Source: Camellia lanceoleosa (Eukaryota; Streptophyta; Magnoliopsida; Ericales; Theaceae). Taken from it: a stretch of DNA of 64,000 nt. The position numbers were made by a program, and so were the translations under genes. Shown in pieces: positions 45,070 through 56,449 of this stretch. The stretch is taken from positions 125,679,752 to 125,743,751 of the forward strand of contig CM045762.1 in assembly GCA_025200525.1 (NCBI GenBank). The letters run 5' to 3'. How positions within the stretch are numbered: position 1 is the first letter of the stretch; each line of letters begins with the position of its first letter. Under the pieces are notes generated by a model, which made no database searches, was not told the DNA's origin, and saw nothing but the letters and a program-made list of their open reading frames with translations.

Positions 45070-45840
45070 CGAACTCTATTACCGCTACCATGAGCATTAC
45101 CATCACCACCACCTTACAACACCAAACCCACCACCATTGCCGGACCGCCATCACCACCATCACCAATTCTGTTACCACCTAGAACCATGTTCCACATCAT
45201 GTTATAAGTAAAGAAAAATAAGAAGAATGAGGAAGATGGAGAAGAAAGAAACAAAAGATGAATGTTTTAAAATTTTTGAAATTAGTTTTCGAACAACTTT
45301 CGACATACCAAAACCGCCCATTACATGAAGAAGTGAGAAAGCGAGGTAGTGTAGGGCGAAATACAAAGTGAGGTGAAAAGAATGGTGAAATAATGAAGTA
45401 GAACTGTCAAGAATCGAAACGAGAATAAAAGTCTTTTTTTTTTTTTTAATCAACTTTCGGAACTCCGATAGCATGCAAAAAGAGGAAGAACGAGACGTGT
45501 GAGATGTGATACGAAAACTAGACCGCAAGTTGAATCCAACGACATATAAATGAGGCGAAACGGAGTTATGACGAAGAAGATAGAAGGGCTTGAAGTGGTG
45601 GTTGCTGGTGGTGGTTTGCTAGTAAGAAATGGTGGGTCTGCATTTTTCTTTTGAAATTTGGGGCCAAAATGTAATTTTTTTTAAATTTTTTCCTTTCAAA
45701 TCTGACGGCAAGGGCAAAATTGATAGTAACTATAGTATAGGGGTAGGGGTGAAAATAAGACTAGTTTTGGGGGAGGGAGGGGTTATTGAAAATCGCGACA
45801 AAGTATAGAGGTAAAAATGAAATAATCTCTTTTTTTTAAG

Positions 45841-46060
45841 TACCAACTATTCTAATCAATTGGAAACACTAGCCTTATTTTGGACAGTATATAAAATTAT
45901 TTTACTTTGAAAAGAGAGAAATTATCACATAGTGGTGGTTTCAAAAAATTATTTTAAAAAAATTATAATTATAATTATTAATATTTATAAATTTTATCAT
46001 TGATTTATAATTAATTATCATTGATTTGTAATTAATTTTTAAGATATGCCCTTGTGGGAG
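45841..46060. other. AT-rich spacer
   Basis: No feature beyond short direct repeats (ATTGATTTATAATTAATT near 46000-46035). Confidence 0.5.
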
Positions 46061-48554
46061 CCAGAAAAAAATATATATCAGCTTATTGGAGTTAACCCAA
46101 ACAAGGCCTACAATAGGTTCAATCCATATGAAAGGATTTTCCTAGTCTCACAATTGGCACAATCTGTGGGAATCGTCTAAAAGAGGTCAACGAAGGAAAC
46201 AGCAAACATGGTACTTCTGATCTGGAGGAAACTTCAATTGTAATGAATGGCTCACGTTGTTGCCGGCCAAAATCCCGACAAAACTGAAGATCCAAGATGT
46301 GTTGCATATGTAAGGAAGTCTTGCCAACCAAATTCTTAGTAAAGCTAAATACAAAGAGATGCCAACCAAGTGTTTCGACACCTTGAAGCTAAGAGAAGTT
46401 GCCCAACCAGAGTTCCGATACATCGAACAACCCCTATATTCCAGGAAGAAATTGCTTAGCACCCATAACAAGCTAGCCTCTTCTCGGTGCCGATCACAAA
46501 TAAAGAAAACATCCTACACCAAAGCTTGACTAGCTGTCGAGAAGTACCTCGATTCTCTACGTGATCGGCAAATAAAGACCCAACGCTGGCTTCATTATGC
46601 CAAGCTCCGAACAAGCGACGACCGACAAAATGATTAGATAGTTGACACCGTTACATGGACAAAGCCGATCATAAACGCTGTGAATTTTCCGATATTGCTC
46701 GGCTTCTAGGCTTTTTTTGGCATGGAAAATTCGGCACTAAACACAGAGTATTTTGATTACAGCTAAACGTCATCAACCAACCCATAACCATCTTCATTTT
46801 GGGAATTCTAGGCAACTTGGTGCTAAATATCAAATTAACTGAGATTCACCAATTGCACAACCAAAGATGGGGCAACAAAGTGTGACTAATTTGGAAACAA
46901 CATGCAACCAATGCAGCAACAAAGTGCGTTCACTGACATACTAAATAGCTTATTCACTACTTTGGATCTCCGCTGATTTTCCAAACTCACCAAGTGGACT
47001 CGTGACAATCTCTTGGCAAAAGGTGCAAGCTATTCAGTGTCAATGAAAGGCCAAGAATAAGTTTCGCCGAGCACGCATAAAATCAAAGCTCATTCCAACT
47101 GCACCAAGGTTCTTCGACGAGATCACCCATGCCACTCGGCCATGTCATCATCTCGCAAGAACTGTTTTCTAGCAATGGCTTTAGCCACCTTGGTCAAGCT
47201 CGGCAACGGACGATCGGACCGCAACACTTTCATTCTCTGCAATCACAACCCGTTTACAAAAATCATTAACCGCAACAAGTTTGTCAAGTTACTAACATTG
47301 CGCAACCATGCTCACCACTACTCTTACTTTGCAACATTGCTTATCAACTCTGTAATTCAGCATATCATTCTGCATATTATCAACTCGGCTTCAGCAACCA
47401 TTATTTGGTACATTATTGGCAACCAAAATTTTTGAGCCAAAGCAACCATTATTCGGCACATTATTGGCAACCAAAATCTGAGCCAAAGTAACCATTATTT
47501 GGCACAGTATCGGCACATTGGGCACACCATTGCGACTTATTCGGCAACTTTTATTCAGCATATTATCAACAAGGAGTTTCGGCAACTTATGGGCTTATTC
47601 GACAATTTTTATTTGCATATTATCAACTGCATATTAACTTTGCATGTTATCAACTCGGCTTCGACAACTTATTTGGCTTATTCGGCAACTTACTTGGTAT
47701 ATTAGCAACTCTGCAAATCCGCATATTATCAATTCCCAACTTATTCGGTATATTACCGCTGCAACACCGCATATCATTTGGTATATTATCAAGAGCATAT
47801 TAATATCATCAACTCTGCATTTTATCTAGCATTGGCAACTTGTTTGGCACTAACTTCTTGGCAACAAAATTTGGCACTAATATCTCGGCTTCGGCAACAA
47901 TATTCCTCGACACTAATCTCAGCATTGGCATAGAACTAGCATCTCGGCTTGTCGAAATTCACATGTAATAATACCAGAGGATTTGCGTCGACACAAGGAG
48001 TCCCAAGCCACTAACCAGAGGAGCAAAAAATTAACCGACGCTTACAGATAGTTGCGCAACAACCCATATTTTTAACAAATTGCAATTTTCAACGTTGTCG
48101 AAATCAAGTTTTGATTATACCAATGTGAAGTACTCATTGAGACTAGTCCAACACAACAAACCGTGTCAAAATCGGAGCTTAAACATAGCCGTACAAGCTG
48201 GTCGAAGTTTGCTAAAAAAATCATCCATTTTTGCCGAAGGAGATGACCAGAGTTGGCAATGACAAACATAAGAAATTATCATGTACTTCACGATTGAAGT
48301 ACAACCTGTTGATTTGAGCCCTTCGATCCATTTTGGCTACAACGATGCCATCATACGTCCAATTACAGTAGCTAACTAATAATTGAGTTTGATGGAATGT
48401 GTTTTTATGATTTTGTGCTATAAAATAGCCAAGAGAACACTCTAATAAGTGTGGTAATGATGCTCTAAGTGGGCATCTTGCCCCCGTAACTCCACCATTG
48501 ATCGTGACACACTTTTGATGACATGATTGCCGGCTCGAGAAGATAATGCCATTT
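46061..48554. other. Unassigned repeat-like DNA, no gene
   Basis: Higher GC than its surroundings, with frequent 'ccgacaa', 'ctcggc' and 'ggcaac' words on the plus strand. No frame longer than about 100 codons and no recognisable domain. The texture resembles the non-coding part of a long-LTR retroelement, but no paired LTR or TSD is visible. It contains the tandem array at 47335-47830. Confidence 0.4.
47335..47830. repeat. Degenerate CGGCAAC/ATTATCAAC array
   Basis: Irregularly repeated words: GCATATTATCAACTCGGCTT, TTATTCGGCAACTT, and a ~45-bp unit beginning ACCATTATTYGGCAC near 47397-47510 in two to three copies. Spacing varies, suggesting an old minisatellite. Confidence 0.6.
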
Positions 48555-48557
48555 TAA

Positions 48558-49309
48558 GGGGTTGTTTGGGTGTCCTAAATAAGTGCACTTTTTATCTTTT
48601 TAGACTAAAAAGTTAAGAAAAAAATATAAATGTTTGGGTTAACTTTTTGACTTTTTACTGAAAAAATGTGTATTAAAAAATTGTATAAATAAGTGTGTAG
48701 GAGAAGTTAATGGGGGTAGGCCATACAGTTGGCAGTGTGGTGTGCTGGTGAGGGATGAGAAATAGTTGTCTCCTTTTCAGGCTTGAATTGGACGGTATTG
48801 TTTGGCCCGTGGGGCCCACCACGGGTCCCATTTTGCTAATCAGAACCATTCAATGTGTAGAACTAGTTGAGTACTATATGCTCGTAAAAAATTATGCTGA
48901 TCGAATATCGATAACTATTTGATCGTGCTAGTTTTTTTTGTCAACTGTTAACTATAACACCATCCACTTTCTATACAAAACTAATTTGATCATATAGTTA
49001 ACGATATCCGATCAATGTGATTTTTTATAAACATATAGTACTCGACAAGTTCTACACATTGAACGGTTCAGATTATCAAAACGAGACCCGTGATGGCTCC
49101 CACGGGCCGAACAACACCGTTCTTAAACTTACCTCCACCTATGTACTTTGTTCTCAAAGTCTGCACCAGGCAACTCATGTCAATGCTATTTGTACCCTTT
49201 TTTTTGTATAAAAATAATTTTTTTATAATTTTTTTTAGTGAATATTGATAACTTTTTAACTTTTTTTTTTATAACTTTTTATCTTTTTTAAAAGATCCCA
49301 AACTTGCCC
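48558..49309. mobile_element. Tourist-like (PIF/Harbinger) MITE, large copy
   Basis: Ends GGGGTTGTTTGGG and reversed GGGCAAGTTTGGG, with TSD TAA (48555-48557, 49310-49312). Homologous to the copy at 50578-50844 (shared 'ctaaataagtg', 'tgtattaaaaaattgtataa', 'gtgaat-ttgataacttttt'). It is enlarged by an inserted palindromic MITE (about 48789-49129) and other sequence. The 64-residue frame at 49017 lies inside the palindrome. Confidence 0.8.
48789..49129. mobile_element. Palindromic MITE nested in Tourist element
   Basis: A long inverted repeat of about 340 bp. The left arm (GGACGGTATTGTTTGGCCCG...) pairs with the right arm ending CACGGGCCGAACAACACCGTTC. Matching internal blocks include 'cattcaatgtgtagaac' with 'ttctacacattgaacg' and 'gagtactatatg' with 'catatagtactc'. 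The loop is about 60 bp. Transcribed in either direction it would fold into a near-perfect hairpin. Confidence 0.8.
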
Positions 49310-49875
49310 TAATTATTTGTTATGAAATTAAAAAATTTAAGAGATTAAATATAATTTTTAAAATTATAAAAGACAATTCATATTTAAAATAAATTTTAAA
49401 AATATATTTATAATTTATCTTATTTTAAATCAATAAATTATTTTATCAAACTGAGTACAAAACAGGGGTAAATAATTGTCCGTATTTCACGGGTGGAGGA
49501 CAAGGATAAAGCCGTAGTAATTACAAAGAGGAAATGGCGAACTACTTTATGTCGGTGACGTTGGTTCGCATTAATAAGTCGTAATAAGTCGCTTTCGTAT
49601 TAGTTGAATCCGACTAATAAATAGGAGGGGTGTAACTTGGGACTCAACTCAACTAGACCAGTCCGAGTTTAGTTTGATATTTTTTTTAGGTTTGACGTGG
49701 ATGTAAGTAAAAGTTTAAAAGTCTAAATTAATTTTAGATTAGATTTGAACAAAGAGATTTGGACAACTCAAGCAATCGAAATCCGAATTATATATATAAA
49801 TATGTGATGAATAAAATAAAAGGAAAAGATAATAAAATTCTAAAAATTTTAGTGACATATCCATATCTTTATAAG
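49310..49875. other. AT-rich repeat-like spacer
   Basis: No gene. A hAT-like start TAGGAGGGGTGTAACTTGGG at 49621 is followed by 'ctcaactcaactag' words, but no second end was found. Confidence 0.35.
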
Positions 49876-50125
49876 CTTCCGTTTGGAAAGTGGGTTAGCT
49901 TTTTGGCTTTTTAACTTTTTGATTATTTTAGCATGAAGTTAAAATGCCTGATTTGGAAAGGACTTTTTGACTTTTTGATTTTTTTGACTTTTTTTGTGAG
50001 AGAGGAGTATAATGATTATGGATTAGATTTGATGTTTTATTTTTTGTGACTAAAATAGCCTATTTTATTTTTTGTGACTATTTTAGCCTCTAACCCATCA
50101 AAACCAACTTCCCAAACTATGGTGT
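49876..50125. mobile_element. MITE-like inverted element
   Basis: Left CTTCCGTTTGGAAAGTGGGTT and right AACCAACTTCCCAAACTATGG (reversed CCATAGTTTGGGAAGTTGGTT) form imperfect inverted ends. The ends resemble the short element at 23310-23449 (GTTTGGGAAGTGGCTA). 'tttttgactttttgatt' repeats internally. TSD not established. Confidence 0.5.
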
Positions 50126-50577
50126 ATTGCAGATTAATAGATTTTGAGCTTAGGTTTGTTTGTTGTAGCATATAGGTTTTTTTTTTTTTTTTTTTTTTTT
50201 CATTTTAATAAGAATAATATAACTATTTATGGAGATTGAAAAAAAAAAAAAATGTGAGTCAAGTTTTTTTTAAGAATTTTTTTAGAAGACAGGTAAAGAT
50301 AACTATGTGGGATATTTATCCTTCTATTTTTTCTTGGTTATTTATTTATTTTATTAAAAAAAAAAAGATGAGGATAACTATGGGGAATTTTTATTTATTT
50401 ATTTATTTATTTATTTTTATCTCTTGGTTATATTTTTTCTTTTATTTAATTTTATTTAGGAGAGGGAAAAAAGGGGTAGAAGGGCTATAGCCTAAAATGT
50501 AGAAACATGAGGGCCACGTAGATTTTATTTTTTTTTCAAAATTTAACCACGAGGAATTGGAAGTCTGAGAGGCTTTA
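50126..50577. other. AT-rich low-complexity DNA
   Basis: Poly-T (about 50178-50200), (TTTA)n near 50392-50420 and A-runs. The 84-residue Lys/Phe-rich frame at 50236 is a low-complexity artefact. Confidence 0.6.
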
Positions 50578-50844
50578 GGGTTGTTTGGGATGTCTTAAAT
50601 AAGTGTATTTTTAATTTTTTTAAATTAAAAAATTAAGAAAAAAAATATAGATGTTTGGGTTAATTTTTTAACTTTTTATGGAAAAATGTGTATTAAAAAA
50701 TTGTATAAATTAGTATGTAGGAAAAAATTAGAATTGAGAGCTGTGCAGCCGTAATTTTTGACTTTTGGTGAATAGTGATAACTTTTTAACTTTTTGAGTA
50801 ACTTTTTAACTTTTTAAATTTTTTTCAACTTGCCAAACTTAACC
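50578..50844. mobile_element. Tourist-like MITE
   Basis: Ends GGGTTGTTTGGGATG and reversed GGTTAAGTTTGGC, TSD TTA (50575-50577, 50845-50847). Same family as 48558-49309 without its insert. Non-coding. Confidence 0.75.
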
Positions 50845-50951
50845 TTAATACAATTGTATATAGTACAAAATAGATAGATTAGAGTTGTGTATCACAACAC
50901 TCTCGTAATTTTTGGGCTGGATTGTCAATCAATCAAAGAAAACCCAATTTA

Positions 50952-51082
50952 AAGGTTGTTTGGAATGATCTAAATAAGTGTAATTTTTATCTTTTTACAA
51001 AAAGATGTGCAAAAAAATAGAGAGGTGATATGATAAAAAAAAGATAAAAAGATGAATTATTTAGGAGATGCCAAACCATCCC
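50952..51082. mobile_element. Small Tourist-like MITE
   Basis: 131-bp near-palindrome: AAGGTTGTTTGGAATGATCT... and reversed GGGATGGTTTGGCATCTCCT, both followed by AAATAA. TTA lies on both sides (50949-50951, 51083-51085). A reduced relative of the two larger copies. Confidence 0.75.
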
Positions 51083-51886
51083 TTAATAAATTATAGAGAT
51101 TAGCTTATTATGTGAATTGGATGGACTAAACGGGTCCAGATCAGGCTCATGGCGAGCTCACAAGTTCGAATTAGATTGATCTAATCTACACTGGAAATGA
51201 AATTGAGTTTTAAATTATATTGACGTTAATAAAATTTAATGAAATTATAAATATATTTTTTTTTCAAGTTTCCAAAGTAACATATTGATCTATTCTGTTT
51301 TGGTGGTAAGTGCAAGTCTCTGTAATTTTATTAATGTATATTTGTTAGAAGTCAAAAAATTTATTGTTATGCTTTATAATTGTAAAAATGTCATTACTAT
51401 ATTTTTTTGTATTGATTTTTTTATAAAATTATGAGATTTTTTGGAAGATGGTAAAAAATTAGCTTTTGACTTTTTATTAAGCTTTTTAGCCTTTTAGAAA
51501 GTAATTTGAGAAGCTGATAAAGAACTGCTTTTGACTTTTTTGGTTAATATTTGTTTATGCTGTCACATCATAATTAAATGATCAAAATATTCCCACCCAA
51601 TTTAGTGAATTTATAATTTCACCAATATAGAGTTCATTTTGATCCATAAAAGGTATAATTGTAATTTTACTAATAACTTTTTTTATCTCCCCAAATGATT
51701 TTAGTGGTAAAAAGCCATTTTGGCTTTTTTAGAAAGAGCTGCAAAACGCAACTTTTTTGAAGTTGTCAAAAGGACACTATATATATAGTATTTTTTTAAT
51801 ACACAAAAGCTGCCTTTCACCACTCTCTAGTTTCTACCAAAATTTCCATTAATTCTTCATCTCTCTTTTTTTCACCGTCGTGCATC
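51083..51886. other. AT-rich DNA with MITE-like fragments
   Basis: No gene. 51430-51775 has 'ttttggaagatggtaaaaaattagcttttgac' at the left and 'gagctgcaaaacgcaacttttttgaagttgtcaaaag' at the right, a possible further short element with poorly matching ends. Confidence 0.35.
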
Positions 51887-52787
51887 GGATGAGGGGTGAC
51901 TACTGTGAGCCCCTCATTGATGTTCCTGCTGTGTAGATGAAGCGACAGCATTTTATGCTTTATTTGCTTTTTTTTTTTTTTTTTTTTTTTTTTGATTGTT
52001 TGGATAGTGCGGGGCTCTTTTACTTTTTTTTAAGTTATTTATTTTAGGGTTTAGATATACAACGCTCCTTCATTTTTTTATTTTTTTTAATGTTAATTTT
52101 AAGGTTCAGTTTAGTTAGGATAAAAATGGTATAAAGTAAAAGAAATGAGAAAAAAGTAATTTTTTTAAAGTTTGTTTAGCATAAAAGTGGTGAAAGTTAC
52201 AAAAAAAATTAATTTTCTTATACAAATTATAATAGCATAGTAACTAACCTTTTCAATTTTTTGCAAAAAAGCACACAAAAATACGAGAAGTTTAAATTTC
52301 TTATAAAGATCGTTACTTATAATTTGTTACAATTAGAATTACAAGAATTCTAATTATAAGTAACAAAATTTTGTAAGAAAATAAGAATTTTAATTATAAG
52401 TAACTACCTCTGTAATAAATTTAAATTTCTTATATTTTCTTGTGTTTTTTACAAGAAGCTGAAGTTTAATTACCACATTATTATGAGTTATACAAAAAAA
52501 AAAATTAATTTTGTTATAATTTTCATCACTTTCATACTAAAAACTTTTTTTTCTGTTTCTTTTACTTTCTACCATTTTTATCTTAACCAAACTAAGCTTT
52601 TGAAAAAAAAAAACAAAACATGAAAGTGGGCTGTTTATCTAAATCCTAAAAAAAATTAAATAAAATAAATAAAAAGTAAAAGAGGTCCGGTTTATCTAAA
52701 AAAAAAAAAAAAAAGAAGGCATAAAACGCTGCGTTTCATCCGCACAGAAGGACGGAGCGAGGGGCTCACAGCAGTGACTCCTGTCCC
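51887..52787. mobile_element. Mutator-type foldback element
   Basis: 901 bp with a perfect 9-bp TSD TCGTGCATC (51878-51886, 52788-52796). Left end GGATGAGGGGTGACTACTGT and reversed right end GGGACAGGAGTCACTGCTGT, both followed by GAGCCCC. Inverted homology continues inward through 'gtataaagtaaaagaaa'/'tttcttttactttctac' and 'aattaattttcttata'/'tataacaaaattaattt', giving arms of about 350-400 bp around a small loop. Non-coding. Contains poly-T at 51970-51992. Arms this long give a strong hairpin. Confidence 0.9.
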
Positions 52788-53018
52788 TCGTGCATCACCA
52801 TCCCATCCGCCAAGCAACCTTCATTATTCCAAAAACTATACAATATCATCTCATCCTTTATTCCAAAAACAATACAATATCATCTCATCCTTTCCATCTA
52901 AAAGAAAAAATATCATCCTCCTCGTCACTAAAGGCCAAATCTCAAACCATTTAATTTTAAATTTTGATATGCATTTGCAATAAAAGACAAATAAATAAAT
53001 AAATAAATAAATAAAAAT

Positions 53019-53423
53019 GGATAAATTACACCAGTAGTTCTCTATATTTTGTTTATTGTGTCATTTTAATCCCTACACTTTCAATTTGTTCAATTTTGAC
53101 TCGTAATTTTTTTTTTTTTTTTTGTCAATTTATTCCAATTAATCATTCCATTAGGTTGAGATTAACTCATATGCATACTTTTTATAAAATAATGCTAGCA
53201 GTTACAATTAATGGATCAAATTGAGACAAAAAAAAATGTCAAAATTGAACCAATTGAGATTAATTAATCAAACCAAACTTTAAGTCTTATCAAATGGGAT
53301 TGACTATATGAATTCTTTTTCTCTACTCGACTTTATCAAAAGTCATTTGGTTAACCAATTGAGATTATAGAGATAAAAATGACATAAGAAATAAAATATA
53401 GAGACTAGTGATATAATTTATCT
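53019..53423. mobile_element. Mutator-type MITE
   Basis: 405 bp with a perfect 9-bp TSD AATAAAAAT (53010-53018, 53424-53432). Left GGATAAATTACACCAGTAGT and reversed right AGATAAATTATATCACTAGT, then CTCTATATTTT on both, so ~35-bp inverted ends. Shares its terminus with the split element at 5017-7769 and the one at 56450. Non-coding. Confidence 0.93.
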
Positions 53424-53432
53424 AATAAAAAT

Positions 53433-53677
53433 TTGAGTCCAAAGTGTGCCGTGTTGGTGATGATTTTGGATCCATAGTCGTGGTTTGACTTAAGAGGGGA
53501 AGTAACCATGAGTAAAGGGAGGTGGGTTACGGTGAGAAGTAAGGGTGATTTCAAATGGTGAAATGGGTTGTATAGTAATGGTTCTATATGTTGGGGTGGG
53601 TTGCAATGTTGAGAAGGTGAGGGTATGGGTTGCGTGGTGGTGAACCTAATGATAGAAGGCCATCGAGTAAATGGGAT
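53433..53677. other. Short GT/GGTGG-rich sequence
   Basis: No gene is supported. The 106-residue minus frame (53405-53725) is Pro/Thr/His-rich, overlaps two mobile elements and has no recognisable domain. Confidence 0.4.
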
Positions 53678-54205
53678 CAGTGGTGGAGTCAGAAATTTAA
53701 TGTAGAGGGAGCACAAATTAATCACAATATTGAATTTTTTTTCCCCCTCCCCATAACAAGTAACAACGAGATATTATTAAATTTATACATTTTTATTTTT
53801 ATTTTTATTACAATTATCTTAAGATTTATATTAACGTGACTTATAAAACTATAATCAATAATTAAATTCTATTAACCAAATAATCAATAAGTTTAATTCT
53901 ATCAACTCAAAAAAAGTCCCATAATGAGAAATAAGCAACTAAACAAATCCCATAATAAGAAATGAATTATTAATTGATTTCTATTCTTGTCTTGACCTAT
54001 AATTAAAAGTGTACAAGAATAATAAAAATAATAAAATACAAAAATTTAAAAAATACAAGAAATTTTACATAATTTAAGAAGGGTCACTATTAAATTTTAT
54101 AAAGGATAAATAATATATAATCTTTATTTAATGGGTAATAGTATAAATATTGAAAGTTTAGGGGGGGCACGTGACCCCCCTAAGCCTTAGGTGGCTCCGC
54201 CCCTG
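53678..54205. mobile_element. hAT-like element with CAGTGGNGGAG ends
   Basis: 528 bp. Left CAGTGGTGGAGTCAG and reversed right CAGGGGCGGAGCCAC form inverted ends. 8-mers aatgggat and gatggggt flank it (6 of 8 match). Near the right end GGGGGGGCACGTGACCCCCC is a palindrome around a CACGTG box. AT-rich middle, no coding sequence. Confidence 0.65.
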
Positions 54206-54290
54206 GATGGGGTGATGGTTTCATGCGATGGATTGGACTATAGATGGGAGGTAGTTGTTTAAGATGATGAGTGGTGGTTAGATTAACTAA

Positions 54291-54823
54291 GACCATCTCC
54301 AACGGTTCACCAAACTTGGCATCAAATTTGAAATTTAGTGAAAAATATACTTTTTGAAGCTCCAATGGTTTCACCAAACTGGTGTCAAATTGAGAATTGA
54401 ACAAAAAAATCATCAAACTGAGAATAGGATACAGATTTTAGCAAATTACTGTTTATGACCGTTGGAGGAGAGGAACCGGTCAACCAGCTGGTTGCCCAGT
54501 CGGTTGACCAACCAGTCGACCACTAAAAGGTTCAAACAGTTCAAATGGGTAGGTTCAAACAATTCAAGAAAAATATATATATATATTTTTACCTTACCGG
54601 TCAACCAACCGGTCGACCATTAAAAGTTCAAACAGTTCAAATAGGTAGGTTCAAACAATTCAAAAAAAAAAAAAAAATTTTGCCTTACCGGTCGACCAAC
54701 CGGTTGCCCCTATAGCAGATTTGATGAAAATCAACCATTGGAGTATTTTGTATCAGATTGAGAAAATTGTCATTTTTTTTACTCAGATTTGGTGAAAAAT
54801 TAGGTGAACTGTTGGAGATGCTC
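54291..54823. mobile_element. PIF/Harbinger Tourist-like MITE
   Basis: 533 bp, TSD TAA (54288-54290, 54824-54826). Ends GACCATCTCCAACGGTTCACC and reversed GAGCATCTCCAACAGTTCACC, matching at 19 of 21. The interior has repeated ACCGGTCAACCAACCGGTCG-type words (about 54470-54710), a small CCGGT/CGACC array, and a ~60-bp direct repeat (54530-54575 versus 54617-54662). Non-coding. Confidence 0.88.
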
Positions 54824-54826
54824 TAA

Positions 54827-55180
54827 GGGAGTGAGAGATAGGTGCGGAGGGTGGGAGGCTAGATTTTTTAGTATTGTTTGGGATTAATATTATCATGGAA
54901 TTAAAGTTGGGATTAGAGAAAATTCTATAATACACACTCTATTTTAGGATGTATATTATATGCTTTGATTATATTATTTGTGATTTTGATTATGACTTAT
55001 TATGGTATTAATTATAATTTGGTTATGATTGAGTCACTATAGTACTAGTTAGGACATATTGTGATTATTATTTTAGTTATAATTCAAAAAAATTTTGATT
55101 ATATCTTGTAAAAAGGTGACTTTTAAAATTTAAATTATCCCGCCAAAGTCTACAAGAGAAATACTTTTGAAAAAGGGAAT
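54827..55180. other. AT-rich spacer
   Basis: No gene or element end seen. Contains 'gattatg'-rich runs. Confidence 0.5.
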
Positions 55181-56300
55181 ATGGGCAAAACCTAAGAAAT
55201 ATGGGTCAACAAAGAAATGGAAGAAGATCTATTGTTGGGCCCTAAACGACTAACCGTGGTAGAAGTAACAGAAGCAAGACTTGTTTGAGGTAAGACTCAC
55301 CGAGGTTCACTAACAAAGGCACAATTATTAGTGGTAATACTCCTTAAGGTGAGTCAGCCTTAAAGTGAGGTCTTCTCCCTATGCAGATGGAGATCGCTAG
55401 TAGGAGTCGATAAAAAGCCCAAAAATACTAGAAATGCAGCGGCAAATCAAAATCATATATCCTGTGAAAATGGATAAAGAGAAGCCCAAAAGAAAGAGAC
55501 TTCATTACCATAAATATACAATTACCTAGGCTAAGAGACGTGCCCCGGTCGCAATGACAAAATCTTGGGAGTCTTTGAGGCTCAGTAGGAAGCATAGCTT
55601 GATTGATCTGAGGCCATGTTATGACTTGAAACTAGGATATTGTGGATTTTGTGGTTTGGTGAGTAAGAGTAGGGAATTGTTGAGATGGATTCTAGTTTAG
55701 CTCAAGCAAGGTTATGTCCTCAACAAGGTCTATAGAAAGCCTTACCCAAAAGAGTAGTACCAAATGATGTATCACTGAATTAGGTGTTATTGAGGGAGGT
55801 ACTACAAGGAGTGGTGATTTAGAGCACTAAATTTGAAACTCTAAAAATATCACTAATGAGGTGGCAATGTAAAAAAAAATAAATAAATAAAACAAAACAA
55901 AGGCCAAACTATCACATCAGTGGTGGGATCCACATGATGCCACATCATTAGTGGTGCATTAGTGGTGCTAAATTAGTGGTATGAAGCATTTTTCGTACTA
56001 CAAGATACCTACCAAAAGGTAAAGATCGAGAGAGACACGTGTCCACCGAGGCCCGACGGTTAGGATAAGAAATATTTTACGTGATCCTAGAGACATGTGT
56101 TATCACCTTATTGGTCACTTGGTCTCTTTAACACCACGGCACCACGGAAACGCTTATAAATAGAGCCCATTTGTTTACTATCATATTCCTTCCTTCCTTC
56201 CTAACTGCTTGCCCTACTCTCACCGAATCTGTCAAATTATTTTTCGTTGTACATAGCTTGGCTCTCTGCAATGATTCATTACACTGTATATTTGAACCTT
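55181..56300 (+). other. LTR-like or promoter-like block, no gene
   Basis: GC-richer than its flanks, with no open frame of note. A TATA box (56155-56162) follows 'ccacggaaacgct', and a CCTTCC-rich leader follows it, as in LTR promoters. A short internal element with 'gagcactaaattt'/'aaatttagtg'-type inversions and 'attagtggtg' repeats lies at about 55800-55995. No matching second LTR is present in the window, so this may be a solo LTR with undefined ends. Confidence 0.35.
56155..56162 (+). promoter_or_regulatory. Candidate TATA box
   Basis: TATAAATA followed by GAGCCCA and, about 30-40 bp on, CTTCCTTCCTTCC. Good core-promoter match but no downstream gene. Best read as an LTR promoter remnant. 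Confidence 0.35.
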
Positions 56301-56449
56301 TTGCAAATCTTATGTGGTGTTTAGTTATAACTTTTTTTTTTTTTTTTTAATTATGACTAAAACTGATTTAGTTATAATCTTTGGGGTAATCAACACTATA
56401 AATGCTATAACTTGCGTATTGTACACACTCTTTTGAGGGGAGGAAAAAT

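Larger units (their letters stand above)
43665..45830. mobile_element. Pack-MULE-like element with long inverted arms
   Basis: Ends AGAGATTATTTCATTTTTAT and, reversed from 45830, AGAGATTATTTCATTTTTAC. The inverted arms run about 43665-44430 and 45130-45830, roughly 0.7 kb each. They include matching blocks such as the 'gatttgaaatggaaaaa' region, 'gtaatgggcggttttggtatg' region and 'cataacatgatgtggaacat' region. The ~0.7-kb core between the arms carries a PPR fragment on the minus strand. Long-arm MULEs carrying gene pieces are Pack-MULEs. The 9-bp TSD is unclear (tgtgttttt versus tttttttaa, 5 of 9). Confidence 0.75.

Noticed and set aside
53405..53725. 106-residue Pro/Thr/His-rich minus-strand frame
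   Set aside because: It spans the end of one MITE and the start of another element; no domain.
55181..56300. Host gene promoter at the TATA box near 56155
   Set aside because: No coding sequence follows, and the layout matches LTR promoters seen elsewhere in the window.
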